DNA from: Phormidesmis priestleyi | GTDB lineage: Bacteria; Cyanobacteriota; Cyanobacteriia; Phormidesmidales; Phormidesmidaceae | DNA length: 10,166 bases | NCBI GenBank assembly: GCA_003242115.1 | Contig: QBMP01000011.1 | Location: 32,620 to 42,785, forward strand | Direction of reading: 5' to 3' | Shown: positions 7,001 through 10,166 of the stretch, in pieces | Position numbering within the stretch: the stretch's first letter is position 1 | Layout of the letters: each line of letters opens with the position of its first letter | Made by a program: the position numbers and the translations under genes | The notes under the pieces: model-generated | What the model was told of the DNA's origin: nothing | Database searches by the model: none | The model's input: the letters and a program-made list of their open reading frames with translations, nothing else

Positions 7001-7680
7001 AATTGATGAAACGCTATCCGGAGGCGATAGCTGACTTCACTCGGGCGATTGAACTTGACTCAGAATACAAAGAGGCGATCGGATGGCGTGGCTTTACCTA
7101 TCAATTGATGGGACGTTATTCAGAAGCGCTGGCTGACTACACTCGGGTGATTGAACTTGACCCAGAATACACAGGGGCGATCGCACGGCGTGGTGAAACT
7201 TATCACTCAATGGAACGCTATCCAGAGGCGGTAGCTGACTACACTCGGGCGATTGAACTTGATCCAGAAGAGTACAAATGGGCGATCGCACAGCGTGGCG
7301 GCGTCTATAAATTAATGGGACGCTATTCAGAAGCGTTGGCTGACTATACACGAACAATTGAACTCGACCCAGTGGACAAATGGGCAATCGAAAAACGCGG
7401 CGACATTTATGAATTGATGGAACGCTATCCAGAAGCGATAGCTGACTACACTCGGGCGATTGAACTTGATCCAGACTTTGGATGGGTGTATTCCCGACGC
7501 GGACGAATACACTCACGGATTGGCAACTATGCGCAAGCGTTACGAGACTCTGTTTACGCTCGCTATATTGATCGAAAAATCCAAGCTAAGTACATCTGGA
7601 GGGTCTACATAAACTTGCCAGTTCGTAAAACCGTGAGTAAAGCCTGGAAAATTTTCAGAAGATTTATTCCTAGATTTTAA
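4003..7680 (+). CDS. Giant TPR protein with degenerate NTPase-associated N-terminal domain
   Basis: The 1225-residue protein begins at an ATG 6 bases after the ATPase stop. Residues 47-180 form an alpha/beta domain with FVSVN at 52-56, LVLLLTGLE at 111-119, LNYVRD at 135-140, VIFLP at 151-155 and APDFWAWR at 166-173. From memory, this TGLE...LNxxRD...APDFWxWR series occurs in bacterial NTPase-TPR proteins, but here no Walker A is visible. Residues 181-340 are helical and include one diverged TPR (about 291-320) and an acidic loop (YDDDLYDD). Residues 341-1163 are 24 close TPR units, followed by one diverged unit and a basic tail (1193-1225; nine Lys/Arg, no Asp/Glu). No signal peptide, membrane segment or enzyme domain is seen. 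The likely role is a protein-binding scaffold or sensor whose NTPase is supplied by the upstream gene; this is inference. Confidence 0.88.
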   Translation: MVIGAEKPKFSRRQFLQERSPRTQAFLQANDENLQELATFADFAGEKFTPCFVSVNFSDDQAAIIEALHHHPACEDVQFVVIEVNDPNLRFLRDDLVKRLPEIEREPDKKLVLLLTGLEASIGMVGDYPPMLVDLNYVRDGFKTAVPHPMVIFLPDESLRRLAEFAPDFWAWRMAVVRFESVPDAVKSKIYQVVKRGAQSWLTAENTAAYTALDDRARRDMMSRLLMEYEYGSLSQDEDYKGYKPELMAELGISLYDDDLYDDNSLENAKAILWRSLESEGSEQSTIAWPKAYYGLGSIESREGNYEKALELLDQSIDEFEKLEKSQDPNFKESLAKAITSRGNTYQWMERYSEAIADYNRAIELEPANTWVIASRGETYLLMERYPEAMADYNRAIELDPRHKGAILYSRGSTYRRMKRYPEAVADYAQAIELDPEDKWVIKSRGDIYELMERYPEALADFTRAIELGLEYKWVIKSRGDIYKLMERYAEAIADYTWAIKLDPEYIWAITSRGETYQLMERCPEAMADYNRAIELDPANQGAILYSRGSTYRRMERYSEAIADFTQAIELGSEQGWVIASRGRTYQLMERYPEAVADFTQAIELDPEQGWVIASRGYIYELMERYAEAITDYTRAIELDPEHKGVIIKRGNAYKWMERYSEAVADFTRAIELDPEYKWAFISRGETYRWMEHYPEALADHTRAIELDPTNQRAFISRGETYRWMKHYPEAIADHTRAIELDPTNQRAIASRGDTYQRMKHYPEAIADYAQAIELDPTNQWVIISRGDTYQRMKHYPEAIADYTQAIEFDPANQQVIRSRGFIYQRVKCYPEAIADFTRSIELDPEQGWVIQERGEIYQLMERYPEAVADFTRAIELDPDQGGLLIAQRGSIYQLMERHSESVADYNRAIELDPKYECLVILWRGKTYQRMKCYPEAIADFTRAIELDPADQGWVFVIQRGETYQLMERYLEAIADFTRAIELDSEEKELIFHVRGKTYQLMKRYPEAIADFTRAIELDSEYKEAIGWRGFTYQLMGRYSEALADYTRVIELDPEYTGAIARRGETYHSMERYPEAVADYTRAIELDPEEYKWAIAQRGGVYKLMGRYSEALADYTRTIELDPVDKWAIEKRGDIYELMERYPEAIADYTRAIELDPDFGWVYSRRGRIHSRIGNYAQALRDSVYARYIDRKIQAKYIWRVYINLPVRKTVSKAWKIFRRFIPRF
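5023..7491 (+). repeat. 24-unit intragenic TPR repeat array (about 102 bp each)
   Basis: The array is exactly 823 codons and divides into 24 units. Sixteen are 34 residues long. The exceptions are units 2, 6, 16, 17, 19 and 22 (35), 18 (36) and 24 (33). Typical units open with SRGETYQLMERYPEA and continue IADYTRAIELDP; unit 1 starts at 5023 and unit 24 ends at 7491. The TPR landmarks Gly8, Tyr11, Ala20 and Pro32 are kept. Variation is concentrated at unit residues 4-5, 7-9 and 28-34. Many unit pairs share DNA runs of tens of bases: units 13 and 14 (6253 and 6355) share their first 42 bases. This points to growth by recombination or slippage. Antisense open frames across the array are by-products of the repetition. 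Confidence 0.95.
5125..5742 (+). repeat. Internal block duplication within the TPR array (411-bp offset)
   Basis: Units 2-3 (5125-5331) and 6-7 (5536-5742) match each other better than their neighbours. Both first units are 35 residues with the same extra residue (AILYSRG), and both second units begin SRGSTYRRM, seen nowhere else in the array. A 39-base run at 5218-5256 is identical to 5629-5667, exactly 411 bases apart. A four-unit segment was probably duplicated, after which units diverged. Confidence 0.7.
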
Positions 7681-7787
7681 GACCGTAGCAAAAATCACTT
7701 CAACAAAGTCTTACAGTGTGTAAACATCTAAGGTAAGAGAGAATGCACTAACCCTACTACTCTATTCATTACAAGGGCTACGGCATT

Positions 7788-7883
7788 TTAAGTTTGCAGA
7801 TCTCTGTCCTCAGCCGTCTTCGCAATCAGAGCAATTTTAAACTCTGTACCTTTGCCCCATTGAGAAGCAATGATGAGTTCTTC
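7788..7883 (-). pseudogene. Possible remnant resembling a histidine-kinase ATPase C-terminus
   Basis: The 289-base gap between the TPR and gamma-glutamyltransferase genes has no complete gene. On the minus strand, 31 codons after an in-frame TAA (7886-7884) read EELIIASQWGKGTEFKIAL and then about 12 more residues to a TAA at 7790-7788. The segment ASQWGKGTEFKIAL resembles the G2-box end of histidine-kinase ATPase domains (S..GkGT.F.i.L). The same frame continues upstream of the stop with a plausible stretch ending SNITRNQ. I see no start codon and no other kinase boxes, so if real this is a decayed tail of a lost gene. The match is short and could be chance. The rest of the gap (7681-7787, 7884-7969) shows no convincing terminator or promoter. 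Confidence 0.28.
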
Positions 7884-7969
7884 TTATTGATTTCGAGTAA
7901 TATTGCTCTCTAACGCTGTCGAAATTTTTATCGTGGCCTATTAATTGTTGCATAACCCCATATATTCGG

Positions 7970-9523
7970 CTACTCGTAAGCCAGCGCACAGCCATCCTTA
8001 CGCCCATCTGAACCACCGACTAAGCCGCCGTTTTCAGTAATCCAAATAGCTTGCCCACCGCCATGAGGCAATACCGCAAGCACCACTTTATGCCCCATCG
8101 CTACCAGCTCATCTCTTACTTGAGCAGGCACCCCGCGCTCGACCTGACAAACCTTACCATCCATCCGATAGTCCAACAGATTGGTGAGAAAGTGAGCATG
8201 GCCAGTCGGCTGATATTGACCGCCCATGACGCCAAAAGGCATGACCGTTCGACCTGCCTTCATCAGCATCCCCGGAATAATGGTGTGCAGCGGGCGTTTG
8301 TGAGGCGCTATGGCGTTGGGATGCCCTGTTTGCAAGGTGAAACCCGCCCCACGATTTTGCAGCACAACCCCCGTTTTGGGGCTGACCAAGCCACTGCCAA
8401 AGCCGTGAAAAACAGAATTAATAAAGCTCACTGCATTGCCGTCAGCATCCACAACACAAAGATAAACAGTATCCGGATGCGTCGGAAAATCTGAATCTGA
8501 AAGCGGCGGCATGGTCTTCTCTAGGCTGATTTTGGCTCGTAAATGAGCGGCATAGTCCTCGCTTAGCAGTATTTCTATCGGAATGTCGGCTTGGTCAGGG
8601 TCGGCAATGTAGCGATCGCGCACTCCATAGGCCAACCGCGCCGCCTCACATTCCAAATGCAGCCGCTGCGCACTCATCGGCGAAAAATCCGTCAAATCAA
8701 AGCCTGAGAGAATATTCAACATCATCAGCGCCGTCAATCCCTGACCATTCGGCGGGCACTCCACCACCTCATAGCCTCGATACTGGGCTGAAATTGGCGT
8801 CACATATTCCGCTTGCGGCGCAGCAAAGTCGGCTAGCGTATGCAGCCCGCCCAAAGATTGAAGATAGCTAACCATATCGTCAGCAACTGAGCCGGTGTAA
8901 AAGCCGTCTCGACCTTTCTCAGCAATGACTTTCAGCGTTCGGCCTAGTTCGGGTTGATGATGGCGATCGCCCGCTCTCGGCGCTTCATTATTGATCAACA
9001 ACATGCGCGCAGCATTTTCAGTCGTTCTGAGTTTTTTCGTGAGAGTAGCCCAGTCATAAGCCACACGCGGATGCACCGTATAGCCTTCAATCGCCAAACG
9101 AATCGCGGGCGCTAACAGATCCGCAAAGTCTTTTTTGCCATAGTCTTTGTGGAGCTGACACCACGCATCAACCGCCCCCGGCACCGTCACTGAATGAGGG
9201 CTTTGCAGCGAAATTTGCTTCATCCCCTGATCTAAAAACCAATCCAGTTTTGCAGCTCCAGGCGATTTGCCTGAGCCATTGAGAGCAATCACTTTTCCAG
9301 ACTGATTAACAGGCGCATACAGTACAAAACAATCACCACCAATGCCCGTAGATTGCGGCTCTACAACGCATAAAACGGCTGATGCTGCGATCGCAGCATC
9401 CACCGCATTCCCGCCAGCGCGCAGCATATCAATAGCCGTCAGCGTCGCTAATGAATGAGAAGTTGCGGCCATACCGTGAAGGCCATAAGCAGGGGAGCGG
9501 CCGGGAACGTGAAAGTCTCGCAT
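7970..9523 (-). CDS. ggt: Gamma-glutamyltransferase family protein
   Basis: The 517-residue protein is a full-length N-terminal-nucleophile hydrolase of the gamma-glutamyltransferase family. Members cleave gamma-glutamyl bonds (glutathione and its conjugates) by hydrolysis or transfer to an acceptor. Visible signatures are LRAGGNAVDAAIAAS at 34-48, VVEPQSTGIGGDCF at 53-66, PDTVYLCVVDADGNAVSF at 350-367, GFGSGLVSPKTGVVLQNRG at 374-392, an oxyanion-type GG at 434-435, and a C-terminal GSDGRKDG. By family analogy the proenzyme should self-cleave before Thr352, leaving a chain of about 351 and one of about 166 residues. The ATG at 9523 leaves no signal peptide, unlike periplasmic E. coli GGT, so it probably acts in the cytoplasm. 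No Shine-Dalgarno is obvious. It follows the CHAT remnant and DUF4188 gene on the same strand. The exact substrate is unknown. Confidence 0.93.
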   Translation of the reverse strand: MRDFHVPGRSPAYGLHGMAATSHSLATLTAIDMLRAGGNAVDAAIAASAVLCVVEPQSTGIGGDCFVLYAPVNQSGKVIALNGSGKSPGAAKLDWFLDQGMKQISLQSPHSVTVPGAVDAWCQLHKDYGKKDFADLLAPAIRLAIEGYTVHPRVAYDWATLTKKLRTTENAARMLLINNEAPRAGDRHHQPELGRTLKVIAEKGRDGFYTGSVADDMVSYLQSLGGLHTLADFAAPQAEYVTPISAQYRGYEVVECPPNGQGLTALMMLNILSGFDLTDFSPMSAQRLHLECEAARLAYGVRDRYIADPDQADIPIEILLSEDYAAHLRAKISLEKTMPPLSDSDFPTHPDTVYLCVVDADGNAVSFINSVFHGFGSGLVSPKTGVVLQNRGAGFTLQTGHPNAIAPHKRPLHTIIPGMLMKAGRTVMPFGVMGGQYQPTGHAHFLTNLLDYRMDGKVCQVERGVPAQVRDELVAMGHKVVLAVLPHGGGQAIWITENGGLVGGSDGRKDGCALAYE

Positions 9524-9541
9524 AGGTGAAGCAAAAAAGAA

Positions 9542-9685
9542 TTACCAGGGATTGCCCACCATCGTAAAGGCTGACCAGAAAAAAGGATGCGCTAGCGTCG
9601 CCTCATTCGGCAAATTCCACTCAGGCGGCAGAGCCATTTTGCCTTGACTGGTAGTTAAGCTGCTTTTTTCCAGTCCATCCTTTAC
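9542..9685 (-). pseudogene. Remnant of a CHAT-domain protein C-terminus
   Basis: On the minus strand, in the 189-base gap between the DUF4188 and GGT genes, a frame open from 9685 to a TAA at 9544-9542 ends in LAHPFFWSAFTMVGNPW. This is very like the extreme C-terminus of cyanobacterial CHAT-domain (caspase-like protease) proteins, which typically end HPxxWAxFxxxGxxW. The preceding residues (SQGKMALPPEWNLPNEA) also fit the linker seen there. The only ATG is at 9637-9635, giving 31 residues, and a TAG at 9688-9686 closes the frame upstream. A 31-48 residue fragment cannot hold the catalytic His-Cys dyad, so I call it a remnant of a deleted gene rather than a working peptide. The family match is from memory. 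Confidence 0.6.
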
Positions 9686-9712
9686 CTAAACTAAATAGGA
9701 CTCACCCTATTT

Positions 9713-10166
9713 TTAAGGCGTTACCCCCATTCGAGCCTTGGCCGTGCGCGTTTTTTCAGAGATTGGCACATGCGTAGTCGCAGCCGCCAAACCAAAAGCA
9801 GGCATGTTGCTATAAATGCACTCATAGTCAGCCGGATCGATCCGGTAGGTTTCGTGCCAAATGCCCACACTGCCGTCTGCACCGACATCGCGCATAAACT
9901 GCTGCCATGCGGGCCAGTGAGAATCGCCGTCGCGGCGAGCAAACCGAGTCAAATCGTCAAAAGAGCGCCAGTAAGAAACCATGCAGGTTTCTAAAGGCCA
10001 AGCCCGAAAGAACATTTCTGAGCCTAGTAAGCCTTTTTCAGGGTACTGAGAGAGACTTTGCATCATCGGCCCCATCGCTTGCGCCACCATCATCCACTTT
10101 TTCACCGCGCGAAGCTGGTTCACCCGCATTCCAATCAAAAACACCACAAAAGGCTCTGACCTATTC
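9713..10166 (-). CDS. DUF4188 (monooxygenase-like) family protein, 5' end outside the window
   Basis: The frame ends at a TAA at 9715-9713 and stays open to the right edge. A GTG at 10147 could start it, but the upstream codons (NRSEPF) continue sensibly into VVFLIGMRVN, so the real start is probably outside. The remaining sequence carries the DUF4188 pattern I recall: VVFLIGMRVN near the start, MVSYWRSFDDLTRFAR in the middle, then HWPAWQQF, VGIWHETY and YSNMPAFGLA. These fit a compact dimeric alpha/beta (ferredoxin-like) fold related to antibiotic-biosynthesis and haem-degrading monooxygenases; some family members are annotated as monooxygenases, but substrate and activity are not deducible. 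No signal peptide or membrane helix is seen. It lies upstream of the CHAT remnant and ggt on the same strand; whether they are co-transcribed is uncertain. Confidence 0.85.
   Translation of the reverse strand, partial: NRSEPFVVFLIGMRVNQLRAVKKWMMVAQAMGPMMQSLSQYPEKGLLGSEMFFRAWPLETCMVSYWRSFDDLTRFARRDGDSHWPAWQQFMRDVGADGSVGIWHETYRIDPADYECIYSNMPAFGLAAATTHVPISEKTRTAKARMGVTP

Noticed and set aside
5023..7491. Repetitive DNA that at first sight suggests a CRISPR or satellite array
   Set aside because: The units are about 102 bases, keep one reading frame throughout and encode TPR motifs; there are no short palindromic repeats with unique spacers.
5018..7516. Several open frames of 60-164 codons on the minus strand across the TPR array
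   Set aside because: They repeat with the 102-base period, have odd composition and are antisense to a clear TPR gene; they result from codon bias of the repeats.
7681..7783. CCGTAGC at 7683-7689 complementary to GCTACGG near 7777, as a possible terminator for the TPR gene
   Set aside because: The 7-base arms are separated by nearly 90 bases and the context does not form a compact stem followed by a T-run.
8051..8494. A 147-codon plus-strand frame antisense to ggt
   Set aside because: It covers the catalytic part of ggt on the other strand, is His/Arg-rich and resembles no family.
9770..9994. Overlapping small frames on both strands at 9721-9994
   Set aside because: They are out-of-frame readings of the DUF4188 gene, whose motifs are clear.

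Overview
The window looks like chromosomal DNA from a cyanobacterium. At least nine exact copies of the octamer GCGATCGC (the HIP1 element, highly over-represented in many cyanobacterial genomes) lie in and between genes, for example at 1364, 1802, 1934, 6244, 7177, 7282, 8612, 8963 and 9387. Most start codons lack a clear Shine-Dalgarno sequence, and the proteins (a DUF1361 membrane protein, long TPR arrays, a CHAT-type fragment) are of kinds common in that phylum. No tRNA, rRNA, CRISPR array or insertion sequence was found. Genus cannot be decided from the sequence.

Left part (1-2547): a gene of unknown function runs off the left edge on the minus strand. Upstream of it, on the same strand, is a small four-helix membrane protein of unknown function. 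A DUF1361 membrane protein reads divergently on the plus strand.

Centre (2577-7680): the most interesting part is a tight two-gene plus-strand operon. The first gene encodes a P-loop ATPase (445 aa) with intact Walker A and B motifs, a long helical insert and a winged-helix-like C-terminus. Six bases after its stop codon begins a 1225-aa protein. That protein has an N-terminal domain resembling the P-loop-less part of bacterial NTPase-TPR proteins (TGLE and APDFWAWR motifs), then 24 consecutive, very similar 33-36 residue TPR units, then a strongly basic tail. I read this as a split sensor/NTPase plus TPR-scaffold module, possibly a signalling or biological-conflict system. No effector domain is visible, so function is inference. 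A perfect tandem 15-bp repeat and a possible promoter precede the operon.

Right part (7681-10166): everything reads on the minus strand. In genomic order there is a possible decayed reading frame resembling the end of a histidine-kinase ATPase domain, a complete cytosolic-type gamma-glutamyltransferase, a short remnant that looks like the last residues of a CHAT-domain (caspase-like) protein, and a DUF4188 family protein truncated by the window edge. The two remnants suggest past gene loss around the ATPase-TPR operon.
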